Shown here piece after piece: positions 43,034 to 54,480 of a stretch of DNA of 64,000 bases (within the stretch, counting starts at the first letter, position 1; each line of letters begins with the position of its first letter). The stretch is from the NCBI GenBank assembly GCA_949130495.1, contig OX422211.1, positions 338,277,504-338,341,503 on the forward strand, read 5' to 3'. Under the pieces are notes generated by a model, which was not told where the DNA came from, searched no databases, and saw only the letters and a program-made list of their open reading frames with translations. The stretch is from Sambucus nigra. Its lineage: Eukaryota; Streptophyta; Magnoliopsida; Dipsacales; Adoxaceae. The position numbers and the translations under genes are program-made.

Positions 43034-44930
43034 AAGGATGGCAGTTTACCCCGACCCGCAGGGTTTTCGACCGATCCGATCTTAATGAGGCGTGTTAAAA
43101 ACCTGTTTAAAATAATAGGGGCGGGTTTGCTTTTTTTTTTTAAACCTGTTTATTAAACGGGGCAGGTTCAGATTTTATTAGAATATGCTCACCCCGCCTC
43201 GCCTCGTTTAGTAAATTTACTAATATATCCTTATTATACTAAACTAATAACACTCCCACCACATATATAAACTTAAGAAAAAAACCTAGGTCTAACCCAT
43301 TTCTCAACTCATGCCAGCAGCCGCTCTCTTCTCTCTCTCGTTCAACCTCAAACCCATTTCTCTCTCATGTTCTCTCTCGCCAGTGACACAGGACATCCGA
43401 CAGCCGCTCTCTTCTCTCTCTCGTTCAAACCTCAAACCCACATAGCAGCACACTCAGGCCGGTGACACGGGACATCCGACAAGCCGGTGACACATCAATC
43501 ACTGCTATGTGACACTCTCAAGCCGGTGACACTAAACTAACCCACATAGCAGAACACTCTCAGCCTGGTGACATAGGGTAGCAGCGAGCGTGCGAGTCTC
43601 ACTCTTGCGTCTCGCCTCTCAGCCCTCAGGTGAGTTTTCGATGCCATCCCTATTCCAGATTTCGATGTCTGAAATCTAATAATTTATATAAATGTGAATT
43701 TATTTTGTTGGATTTATTAGTTTGTTGTGTTGTTTATTAATTTAATTTGAATATCATATGTTCTAAGGAACCTATTTAAGCACTGACCTTTGTGTTTTTA
43801 GTATGTATACGTTAATGTGTTTGTCCCATTTGCCAACTTTTTTGTCTTTGTTTGATACCCAAAATTCATCAAATTTTGGTCAAGTGAACTTGTTTGGCTC
43901 ATTTTATCCGGAAGTTATTGCCAGCCACATTTGCTCCTTTTCAATGCAAAACAACGGTTGAGGATGAGATAGAAATCAAGTCAGCCCAGAAGTTGTCTGA
44001 TACATATAATGAAAGAGCTATGCTTTGGTTCTCAAACCAAGTTTTCATCCACTTCTTGTGAAAAGCAAACAGGCGAGCTGAAACAGGTAATACAAGCCAT
44101 ATTTTTTTATTGTTTGATTTTATGTAGTGATGAAATATTGCTGTAATACTTCTCATTTTGGTGATTCTTGGTTCGTTTTTTTTTTTTTTTGAATTATGTA
44201 GATCTAATTCAATAATTTTTGTATACCTATATATGTGTTGATGTTCAAGGAGCTTATGTAGATCTAATTCAGTAATTTTTTTTATTGAAGATACTATTAA
44301 GAAAATGACGTGTTATAAACCTAATGGATATATTGAAATATCTATAGACATATTTTGTGTTGATGTTAAATAAGATTATGTTGATCCAGGGGAGGAGCTA
44401 CAATTTTAAGGTAATGGGTGGTTTTCTTGGTACATTTTACTTGTTGCAATAGTTAAGCAATGTGTACATATCAGGTTCATGTTATTTGATATGGCACCTT
44501 CAGTCTTTAATGTTTGCATACAATTTAAATTACAATAAAATATGGGTTTTATGGGTTGGGGATTAAAAGCGAGTTACTCAAAAAAAAATTATGTCAATTA
44601 GAATACTTAGTGATTAGTTTCATTATTTAATGATTTGAAATTGGAACTTGATTTGTGTTTTTGCAAGATAATGGCTGTAAAATTTGTATTTTTGAGAAAG
44701 TCTAATGTTTGTTTAGTTGAATATGTAAGAGAGTATTTGAAAACACATGGAAAAGAAGGACAAATTTTATCCCTTACATATTAATTAACTTATGATTAAG
44801 CTGTATTTAGCTTAGTAATACAACTTGTTTCATTATATGTGGATAATATTTCCCGTTTTATACAAATTGTAATATGATATGGGTCCCACCAAAGCTCAAA
44901 AAATAGATCAATACAGATGCGAGACGTCAG
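43034..44930. other. Spacer between the direct repeats, no recognised gene
   Basis: Begins with AAGGATGGCAGTTTACCCCG and a GGGGCGGG-rich block that resembles the 5' end of hAT elements, followed by CT-rich leader-like sequence with GTGACAC repeats (43410-43580) and a possible donor at CAG/GTGAGT (43629). The rest is AT-rich. No transposase ORF is present. Confidence 0.4.
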
Positions 44931-45382
44931 TACGTCGCACAAAATGAGTCGGATTTGTGCGTCGCTGTATAAGGAATCAATCATGATTTGTGTGTTCTTT
45001 TTATATTTTTAACCTCAGAGAGGCTAACTGGCTGATAAAAATATATATTTAGTGATAGAGTGACTGAGAATGGTATATATGTAACCTAGTTAGGATTTAT
45101 CGGGGATGGCCTAATTTAAGGGTAATTTTCGAGAGTTCGAAGGCGGTAGCTCTCGAGTAAAAAAAAAATCGAGATTATTTTTGATAATTTATTAAGGCCC
45201 TGTTTGTTTGTGCAAATTATTTGATTATATAAATTGGTTCATTGTGAATTAGTGAATTGTAAATGAGTGGGTTTGAAATGAGTTTAAATCCATTTTTACG
45301 TCATGTTTAGTAATCTGAAATTGATGTTAAGGTTCTACGAGAAAAAAAGATAAAAATTAGTTAAGAGAGGGGGAGGGGGGAA
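44931..45382. repeat. Direct repeat, copy 2 (about 0.45 kb)
   Basis: Second copy of 42563-43033, about 2.37 kb downstream in the same orientation. It differs by scattered substitutions and short indels. Confidence 0.85.
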
Positions 45383-45612
45383 GGGAGGGAAAAGAGAGAG
45401 AGGAGAATGCATTTTATGTGACTTCTATTTCAAATGGATGCATTTCTCATTTTTTGTGAAATGATCCAATTTCAAATTTTACACATGAGTTAAAATGGGG
45501 CAATTAATAAATCATTCCATTAATGAAACCAAACACAATTAATGGGTCAATATGTAAATGGATCAATTTATTAATGAGCCAATTTATAATTTTGGGACAA
45601 CCAAACGGGCCC
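45196..45612. mobile_element. Tourist-like (PIF/Harbinger) MITE, 417 bp
   Basis: The ends GGCCCTGTTTGTTTGTGC and GACAACCAAACGGGCCC are inverted repeats flanked by the 3-bp TAA on both sides (45193-45195 and 45613-45615), the PIF/Harbinger signature. Non-coding. The truncated copy at 42842-43030 shares its left half. Confidence 0.78.
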
Positions 45613-45615
45613 TAA

Positions 45616-46867
45616 ATAATTACTAAAATATTATTTTATCTAATGAAAAAAGAAATAATTTTTTATTGTTTAAAAATTTTAAACCCTAAAAGATAGAAGC
45701 ACAGATAAAAAATTTAATTTGTAATGTAGACCAACAATCCCTAAAATTAATCATAGTATCAACTCTAACATTAAACCAACATTCAACTCTAAATTTATAT
45801 CTACAATATGCCTAAAGTCAATCACAATTTAATCCTAAAACTAAACCCAGAATTTAAACCAACCAACAATAACACTAAAAAAAATATTAACCATTTATCT
45901 AAAATTAGAGGGAGAACATACGAGTGAAAATTGGATGCGTAAAATATAATTTATTATTTAAATAAAATTTATATGATTGACATCATAATAATTCATTCAA
46001 AAATTAAATCAAAATCTAAATTTATAAATTAAATAGAATGAGAAAAGAAGTCATTTCCTTTTCTTTTTTCAAAGAACTGTGTGGAAAGAAAGTGTTTTCA
46101 TTATTTACCAAATCACATCCTATACTCCATAAAAACTTTATTTTATAACTGGAGTTTTCTTTTATAACATATGTAAAAAAAAAATTGAAAATTTTGTGGG
46201 GACTCAATCCCCCACTAGACCTCATGTGGCTCAGTCCATGGTGGCAAAGACTGATAATTTTATTTTTTTTATTTTTTTGGTGTTTAGTTCCATATCCAAA
46301 GTTTTATTACGCTACCCTTCCATATATTTTTTAAATTATATTAGGTTTCATAACCACTCAAAACCTTCTTCAACTACCTTGTGTCTCTCTTCTTTTCTGC
46401 AGATAATGACACTTGTTCCATAGTTATTACAATAGGACCAATAACTAAAAATATAAAAACATAGGAGCGGATAGAAATGAATTTTTAAAAGTGAGAGTAA
46501 ATACCTGTAATCCCTTTTTTTTCTAGTCCATTAATACAATTATTTAGCACTAAGAATTCTATGTACTTTTACTAGTTATAAATCCACCACATTTACATCT
46601 TAATCAATATTCAACCACCAAATTAATAATCAACTTCCCTAGCACCGCTCTAATTCAAAAAAATTCCAATATCAAAGCAAGGACTATTATTTTTTTTTTA
46701 TAAATGTATATTAGGTAATCCATTATGCGTACAAAAATGTGAATTACTAACAATATTTTTATATTATGTTTTTTCATTTAAGCTCCACTTTATAATATCT
46801 TATTTGACTTAACCTTCACTTTCATAATCTATTTCACATAATGTTCAAATTTATAATAGCAATCCAT
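45616..46867. other. AT-rich stretch without recognisable gene
   Basis: Rich in A/T runs with only chance ORFs. I see no RNA gene, terminal repeat or coding motif. Confidence 0.5.
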
Positions 46868-46955
46868 ATATGGAGTAAGGTCAACCGATATCCGTCTCTT
46901 CAGGCCTTACAGTTAAGCGAAAGCATTGTGTGTTGAGTACAGCCATTCAGTCTAA
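46868..46955 (+). repeat. SINE fragment (Au-SINE-like 3' part)
   Basis: GGAGTAAGGTCAACCGATATC, CAGGCCTTACAGTTAAGCG (18-20 base pieces) and TTGTGTGTTGAGTACAGCC are related to the fragment at 12670-12765. Confidence 0.4.
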
Positions 46956-47330
46956 CTTCATTAAAAGTTTGTTAATTCAATATTAGATATAGCCCCCTTG
47001 TAATATTTTAAAATGGAAATGCCCTTACTTTAAAAATTCAAATATCTCAAATCCTGTTATTAAACACTTATATTCTTTCACACCTGGCAAACCCTAAATC
47101 TAACCTTATATTCAAATAATGATTCCAATCTTTCATAAAATTCTCCCTAGTTATTCATTATTTTGATCCATTACTAAACCTTTAAGGTTCCGCAATTGCG
47201 TTTGTGTCTCGTTGTATCCTCATAGCTTTTGCATTTGCACATATTCTAGATATCGAATATTCATTTGATTTGGTTGAATGAATTAGATAGGTACCCACAT
47301 TTAATTTTTTTTCGAACTCGGTCATATAGT
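46956..47330. other. No recognisable gene
   Basis: AT-rich sequence directly left of the Tekay-type LTR start. Confidence 0.4.
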
Positions 47331-49625
47331 TGTAATACCCCGTATTTTTATGACCTTTAATTATAGGATTAATTAAATTAAATTGGGATAAATTAATTTA
47401 ATATTAATTCGAATTTTAATTTGAGTATTTACTAGCGTGACGAGAGTTAGTAATTATTGGTAAGAATTATGTTGAAAATTACTAAATGAGTAAAGTAATA
47501 TATGAGATTGAATTTATTAAATTATCGCGAGTGAATAATACGACAGTTATAGAAATTAAGTCGGGACGCACGTGTGAGTCGCGTCGAGACTAAATTAATT
47601 GGATAAAAGAAGTAAGTTAATTCTAAGTCGTTCGTATGATCATTTCGAGTGCACCAATGCATCCGGAAGGGTCGAGATAGTCAGAAAAGTATACCCGGGG
47701 GTTTAGTTTGGGTCTCGGGACATTTTTAGGCCTAACCAGCGACTCGAGAGGGAATTTTGGTAATTTTAAATTTTAGGCCTTAATTAATGACGAAAATCAT
47801 AAGGCTATATCTGTTGTTAGAGGTCGTCTTCTAGGGTTAGAATAAACACAACTCACAGAAGCCATTAGAGGAGAGAGGTCAGGAGCTTTCCCAGGGTTAC
47901 GATTATCTTAGTTGCACCGTTCTCATCACAAACACCGCCAGAGTGTAGATCGGAGGAAGAGGAACTCAGCCACACCATCAAATCCCAGGAATTCAGACCT
48001 TCATTCTTGAGGCAAGTATCTATCGTGTTATTCTTGAGTTGATAATACATCCATGCTAGTATAGGAGATATAATTTCATGTTCTCGTGTAAAAATAATGT
48101 TGTTTGAGAGATTTATATTATAATTTTGAGGAGAAATCATGTTAGGACAACTATCTTAATATATGTAGAAGATTAACTACGAAATTGATGCCTAGTAGAG
48201 GTTGAAATCTGGAACAATTATGAGGATATTTAACATGATGATAAAAATAGGGTTCTTGATGAAGTAGCTGGAATTAACACTTTATTTGATGACCCTTGAT
48301 GAATTTGTATATGTTTTACGTTAGAAATCATGTACTTAGGATAGTACAACTTTTGGTTTGATTGTTTTGGAGTTTGGGACGAATTAATAGAGGTGTTGAG
48401 GGTTAAAGTTAATGAAACCCGTAGACAAAGAATTGTAGAAACTGAGCCAATATCTGATCGATCGATCGATCGACTCAAGAATGTCGAGCGATCGACTGGA
48501 TCGATCGATCGACCATTCCCATCGATCGATCGACTCCTCCTGGAAATTGAAACTTATTTCCTTTTTTAAATTTTTAATCCAACCCCAATTTACAAGAACC
48601 CTTAAACATAACCTAAATACCATAATGGGACTTGGGAAGGACCAGTAGGGGTGTACGTAAGGTTCGGGTAGTAGGATTTTATATTAGATTTAACCGTGGG
48701 ATCACGAGGGTATAAAATGAGGTGAATATCATGTGTATGATAAATTAGGTTTTGTGAGAATTAAGATGACTTGGACTAGTAGGGTAGAGAATGTACACCT
48801 ACTGATTTCATACTTATCAAAATAATACACTTTAAGGGTCGAGAAGTACTTGAGAACTTGTGGTAATTGAGAAAATAAAAGAATGAATTAATTATACATA
48901 GGACTCGGGCACTACGTTCCATGTATGGTTAGAATATATTATGAATCGTGGGTATGCCTATCTGAATAATGTGAATACACATATATGAGTGTATGTATAT
49001 ATGTATTATGTGAATATCTGTGTTTAATCATACCCGCGCTACTTTCTATCATGGAGGTTTTCGCGCTAGGAGAGTCTTATCTCGATGTGACATTTATAGG
49101 GGATATTGACTTGTATCCTAGAACATAGGATCCTTGGTACTAGCTATCTGAGAATGATAGTCAAACGGTCCTAAGAGACGTGAGGGTATGTGCTGACCTC
49201 TTAGTGACTTGGAATTATGCTTCACCTCCAATATGTGTGTTTTGTGTTAATATAGTTCGAGAGTAATTCCGAACTAGTATTTCCCTTTGTACGAGAGATA
49301 CGGGGACTTGATAGCAGGGTATGCAAGCACCATAGATTTTTGTGGGGTGCCCTATTAGTATATATATTATGAGTGATAAATATATGTACCTATTATTCAT
49401 CTACTGTAATTGTAAGTGAATAAAATTGATTAATTAATATTAAATGAATTAAGTGGTTGAGAACTTAAGACTGTATTGAGATGTACACAGTTGGCTTGGT
49501 AAATTCATAATAAAAGGTTATCAGATATAAACTATAGTCATGCGATCACTTGAATCGGGATTGGTGAGGGGAAATTGGGTTAGACTAGTTAATTGGGCTA
49601 GCTTTATCTAGATTAGTCTATAAAT
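47331..49625 (+). repeat. Tekay/Del-type LTR, 3'-truncated
   Basis: Begins TGTAATACCCCGTATTTTTA and carries blocks such as GTCGAGATAGTCAGAAAAG and GGGACATTTTTAGGC that recur in inverted form at 49625-50350. No coding region or primer-binding site is present. The usual GGGTATTACA end is missing, so it is truncated where the opposing piece begins. Assignment rests on the TGTAAyrCCC start and the length. Confidence 0.6.
48448..48535. repeat. Cluster of GATC tetramer repeats
   Basis: Three blocks (GATCGATCGATCGATCGA and two similar) lie within about 90 bases inside the LTR piece. They are self-complementary and dense in palindromes. Confidence 0.9.
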
Positions 49626-50350
49626 TGCAAGAATTAAACACTTGTCTCAATTTCGACAGTCTGATGCGCTGGTGATTTTGGTATAGGCACGTTCCTTGTC
49701 GCACGATCTACACTTTGGTGTGATTTTTGGTGTGTGTTCTTGAGTTAGGCACTAAGAACACCAATGGTCTCTTTTTTCCTTCTTATGTGCTTTTCTCTTT
49801 TCTCTCTCGTAGGTTTAGAGCTGATAACTCCCCTCTAACCCACGTTCCTCTATATTTAATTCCTAATTTTGGTAAATAATATTTCTCCAAAAATTCAAAG
49901 GACAAAAATACCCCTACGGGATGCCGGTTACGCCTAAAAATATCCCTGAGTACAAATTAAATATCCGGGTAGAGTTTTCTGACTATCTCGACCTTTCCGG
50001 ACTCAATGGCGCGCTCAAAATTACAATATGAGTTACTTAAAAATAATTTACTTCTTTAAACCATTAAATTAGTCTCGACACAATTCACACGCCCGTCTTG
50101 ACTTAATGTACCAAACTGTCGTATTTCCCACTCTCAACAATTTATAACAAATTTATAATTCCATATTATGTATTCACAGTAATATTCCATAATTTTCAAC
50201 AATAAGTATTAACCCTTGGCATGCTAGTTAATATTTATTTTTAATTCGAATTAATTAATAATCAATTTTCTTACATTTTCAATATAATTAATCCAACAAT
50301 AATAATTAATCCCATAATTATTTAATATAGTAAAAATATGGGGTATTACA
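49626..50350 (-). repeat. Tekay/Del-type LTR piece in opposite orientation
   Basis: The reverse complement begins TGTAATACCCCATATTTTTA at 50350 and follows the first 700 or so bases of the LTR at 47331, including CGAGATAGTCAGAAAA and the AGTGTAGATCG word. Together the two form a long inverted repeat. Confidence 0.7.
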
Positions 50351-50359
50351 AAAAATTGC

Positions 50360-51080
50360 CATGGCAAAATTTGAATAGGCAAATGTTAGATTTTTCCACT
50401 TTGGACTATCAAACAACCTAATGAGTCCAAGAATAAAGTCAACCCAATGAGTCGAAAAATAAAATAATTATTTCAAAAATTAATAAAAATTGACTAACAT
50501 AAAATAAACTTGACTAAAATAAATAGATTTTACCAAAAAAGTTAATTAATACATTTTTTGAAGCATTTAAATAATTTTAACGGTTATGAAAAAATATAAA
50601 TCATTTTTTAAAATAGTATTTAAGAGTTTAAAACAGTGTTGTAAATAATTTTAAAAGAAAATTTTTAGAAACAATTTTCTAAAAACAGTTTCTAAACAAT
50701 TTTAAAAAAATGTTTTTAAAAATAATTTTTAAAGACAGTTTTCAAAGCAGTATTTAAAAACAGTTATTCAAAACTGTTTTCTAAAAATAGTTTTAAAAAA
50801 AGTTGTAAAAAAAGTAAAATTTAAAGACAGTATTTGAAAAAAGTTGTTAAAAACTGTTTTCTAAAAATAGTTTTTAAACACCTTTTAAAAATAGTTTTTA
50901 AAACCGTCTTGAGATAATTTTTAAAAACAATTTTAATACAGTTTTTAAAACATTTTAGAAAATTATTTTTTAAAATAGTTTATTAAAATATTTTAAACAT
51001 TTTTTCTTAAATTATTTAGAACATTTTAATAAAATAACTATTAAAACATTAGAAAACATTTGAGAATAACATAAAAAATG
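50360..51080. repeat. Degenerate A/T tandem repeat (TTTTTAAAAACAGTTT-like)
   Basis: Variants of AGTTTTTAAAAACAATTTT fill about 0.6 kb. A/T-rich and non-coding. Confidence 0.7.
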
Positions 51081-51232
51081 GAGAAAAAGTATTCATTCAA
51101 AGTTAACAAATGAGAATGCAACAAAACCTACTTTGCCCAAAGCTCCAAATTTTGTTATCTCCATAAACTTTGATATTCCAATTAGTAGTGGCTTCGTATG
51201 ATTCCAACGATTTACACGAACATTTATATTAG

Positions 51233-51355
51233 GGCAAATCAACTTTCGAAATTCCATTAATGTGGTATTGTAGCTGTATGCGTGAGAATGTTGGATGCAA
51301 ATCGACTTTCGATACTCCATTAATGAGGTATTGTAGCTGTATGCGTGAGAATGGT
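51233..51355. repeat. Tandem duplication of about 64 bp
   Basis: CAAATCAACTTTCGAAATTC and CAAATCGACTTTCGATACTC each lead to CCATTAATG.GGTATTGTAGC and TGTATGCGTGAGAATG.TGG. Confidence 0.85.
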
Positions 51356-52404
51356 GGAGACAATCGTTGCAATAGATGGAAGTTGAAAGTAACGATTATG
51401 ATATGAATGCCTTTCGAATGTTTGTAATCATATCTTGCTTGGCAGCTCTCTGAATTCTTGGTATATCTGGTAAAGCTTGGCATACCTCTAAATGCTTTGT
51501 ATTATACATCCTACGTGGATACCTTCATTGCATTTCACTCTAAATGCTTTGTATAGCATTTTAGAGTACTATAGTGATATGGATCTTGTGGGTGCAAAAT
51601 CATAAAGGTCCAACTTTTGGTCACCCAAAGAGGCTCAAGGAGCTCTACAAATCAGATTTAGCATCACATAGATAAATCTGGAATTTAGTTCATTTATTAT
51701 GTTTAAAAAAGGAAAGTGAACTCTTAATTCAGGACGCCCCAAAAAACAATATTGAACTCTTAATTTAGTATGGAGAGAGTATGAATGGATCACTTAAAAA
51801 CCTTTTATGCACGTTTTTCTCAAGACTTTTGGCGATTAAAAATCCCCATATCTATTCCAAAAATGCTCATCTTTTTATTTATTTGAAATAAGATTTGTTT
51901 TTCTAAATCACTCATCCCCTACAAATGATTTATTGAGTTTCAAAACCTAGTACCCAAATAGTACATCAAACCCTGGAAAAGTTTACTCTATTGTTGATTT
52001 GTGGAGTTGAGGCTCTACGGCTAAAGAAGAAAGGATTCCATAATCCTAAGGCTGATCTGTGGACATCGAGCTAAGAGCTGCTTCCGATTGACGGTGCTGG
52101 ACAATGTCGTATATGTTGAAGATTTAAGACCTATGCATTATACCTAGTGTAGCTGCAAATAGTTTGTAAATCGTCGAGTCTGTCAAACTCTTTACATCGC
52201 TGAATATAGGTTTTGCTCGAAAGGATTTTTTTCTCACTTGTTTATGTGCTTGGTTTGATTGTGTGGGTTGAATATAATTTTGATTGCGTGGGTTGAATCA
52301 TGCACACCTAATTATTAATAAAGAAAAAAAATTGGTTAAAAATTGAATCTTTGCATGCATATCGTGAGATAAAAATATTCCATATAGGCCTAGTTACATT
52401 TTCA
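51356..52404. other. Probable copia LTR region, not delimited
   Basis: No gene is seen. The right end (TTACATTTTCA at 52404) precedes a primer-binding-site-like motif, so at least part should be the LTR of the following copia remnant. The left end could not be fixed. Confidence 0.35.
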
Positions 52405-53045
52405 AATTGATATCAGAGCGGGTTACACTATTTTGTTGTATGATCTTTAAATTAGGATGGAAATTGGTAATTTTTATAATAGGGTTTCGATTTTTGATGG
52501 GACAAATTATGCATATTGAAAAGCTAGATTGAGGTTGGTTTTAAAATCAATTGGTGAAAGTGTTTGGCTTGTGTGTGAAAGAGGGTGGACATCACCCACT
52601 GTGACTAATAGTGATGTCATAAGTCCTAAACCCAATACCTCTTGGACGGTTGAAGAATTTAAATGGAGTAATTTCAACTCTCAGGGCTTAAGTTCTATGA
52701 CGAGTTCCGTCGCATCATGAGTACACCACGTCTAAGGAAATATGGGATACCCTCCAACTCACTCATAAGGGTACCAATGCTGTGAAAGATTCTAAGATTC
52801 AAAATCTCACCACACAGTTTTAGACAATAATTATGTTAGAGTTCGAGAGATTTGATTAATTTTATGCACGTTTATTTGACATAGTAAACTCTATTATAAT
52901 TTGGTTGAGAAAAATACTGAAACGAGAGTAGTGAAAAAGATTTTTAGAACCCCACCGTCCCAATTTATCCCTAAAGTCACTATCCTTAATTCTTTGGGTA
53001 TTTTAGATACGCTTAGGTTAGAAGAACTTGTAGGTGTAGACAACA
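52405..53045 (+). pseudogene. Ty1/copia Gag remnant (UBN2-type)
   Basis: TTGATATCAGAGCGG (52407-52421) is a decayed initiator-tRNA primer-binding site. It is followed by the copia gag reading FDGTNYAYWKARLRLVLKS (one stop at the W position), TSKEIWDTLQLTHKGTNAVK, IQNLTTQF, and VVKKIFRTPPSQFIPKVTIL through LRLEELVG. This is the gag-polypeptide domain of plant copia elements. It contains stops and short frameshifts, and it breaks off near 53060 without a zinc knuckle, protease or pol. Confidence 0.8.
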
Positions 53046-53119
53046 CATTCTAGGATTCCCCTAAGTCTCTCCCTAGGTCCCTAGCACCTAACCATTCAAC
53101 ACAAATCCTAGGTCATATT

Positions 53120-53990
53120 TTGAGTATCGATCTAGAGGCCATCAGTCTCTCCCAGACCCTGTTTGGCTCCGGTCAACTTCGCTCAATGAATATTCGAAGG
53201 GATCTGAATCCCGTTTCCAACGGTTCGCCCCATGCACAAATCGGCATAACAGTTCGAACGAACGGACCATTTTACTACCAAGTTATATATGACACTCGGG
53301 TGGTCATTATAAAAAAGATTCTGGAATCATTGAAACAGTGAGGGGATCCCTTGTTCAATTGGCATAGACGCATTGGGAGATTGATCAAAAGATACACTTT
53401 CGAGGTGGTCTTTTCCGAGGCAGATAGACAAGTACCATATTTTCACAACCGCCCACTCAGTGTGACAACTTTGACTAATGGAACTATTTTCCCCATGGAC
53501 TTGATGGATGGATGTGCATCCATCAATATCATGCCCATTAGCATGATATATGAGACATGGATCTCTCAAGGAAAGATAGTGCGTGTGCCGTTGGTGATTT
53601 CAGGGTTTGACAGTGCAGGCATGCATTCACTTGGGTACGTGAATGAGGGAATCAGGCTGGGGAACTGCACTTCCCATATTAAATTTCATGTCATCAATGC
53701 AAATACAAGATACCAACTTATCATAGGGCGAGTGTGGATGCACACTCATGGGATAGTGCCCTCCATATAACAAAAGCCAATATTCAAAGTATCGAGATTG
53801 TAATCTAAGTAACTCAAAATATATTTTCTATTGAGGAAGCCCATCTGGTGCATGTGACATTTTCTACTGAGCTTGGCAAAGAGAGAAAGCGGTCGATGAG
53901 TGATCCCCTAAATGGCAAAAGAAAAAAGGAAGGTGGAGGAGGTAGCCAAGCCCTGTCGAATATGTAAGAAGATCGTCTTTCGGAGTATAG
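53120..53990 (+). pseudogene. Tat-type Ty3 protease remnant
   Basis: The reading VVFSEADRQVPYFHNRPLSV, then LMDGCASINIMP (active site with Cys in place of the second Gly), VISGFDSAGMHSLGYVNEG, and LIIGRVWMHTHGIVPS parallels the protease of the young element at 23801-24562. It stops at 53768. A following stretch (FSIEEAHLVHV, about 53822) matches that element's FAIEEAHFVDA after a break. It is an isolated, diverged piece, with no RT after it. Confidence 0.82.
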
Positions 53991-53991
53991 A

Positions 53992-53997
<6 letters not shown>

Positions 53998-54046
<49 letters not shown>

Positions 54047-54047
54047 T
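53998..54047. repeat. (TA)n(GA)n microsatellite
   Basis: TA repeats followed by GA repeats, directly adjoining the Helitron terminus. Confidence 0.9.
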
Positions 54048-54059
54048 ACTAGGGAAATG

Positions 54060-54078
54060 CCCGTGACTGAAGGCACGG
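54060..54078 (-). terminator. Helitron 3' terminal hairpin
   Basis: On the minus strand CCGTG-CCTTCAGT-CACGG forms a stem-loop just upstream of the terminal CTAG. Such hairpins act as the transposition end signal of Helitrons. Confidence 0.75.
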
Positions 54079-54159
54079 TAAAAAATTTTAAAGTACGTAA
54101 TTGTAAAATGGCAAAAAATTTCAAGGTACGTAATTGCAAAACGAAAAAGTTTCATTCCC

Positions 54160-54480
54160 CAATAAAATAAAGTGTAATTTTAAAAAAATTAGACATAATT
54201 TCCTATGTTCGTAGGACTATCCACCCGCTTAACAAATAACACATAGTCCAACAATACTGAAATAATCTAAATTCATCAAATAAATTCACATATAATATGA
54301 AATATACAATATTCATCAACTGAATTCACATTGTCCCTCAAATAAACAAAGTATCAATTTATAAAATAATTGGACATAGCCTCCTTTATTTATTGAACTA
54401 TCCACCCTGCTTAAGGGATAACAACCAATCAAAAAATATTCAAAGAGCCCAAATTCATCCAATATATTCTTTAACGCAAA
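54160..54480. repeat. Imperfect tandem duplication of about 195 bp in the Helitron
   Basis: Blocks like AAATTAGACATAATTTCCTA with ACTATCCACCC.GCTTAA and CAAATTCATC.AAT occur twice. Confidence 0.65.

Noticed and set aside
43036..43652. Complete hAT MITE between AGGATGGCAG and TGCCATCCCT
   Set aside because: The end words match only over about 8 bases, and no 8-bp duplication flanks them.
47331..50350. Single foldback transposon with TGTAATACCCC ends
   Set aside because: The flanking 5-mers (ATAGT and AAAAA) differ, and the ends are LTR starts. Two opposed LTR pieces explain it better.
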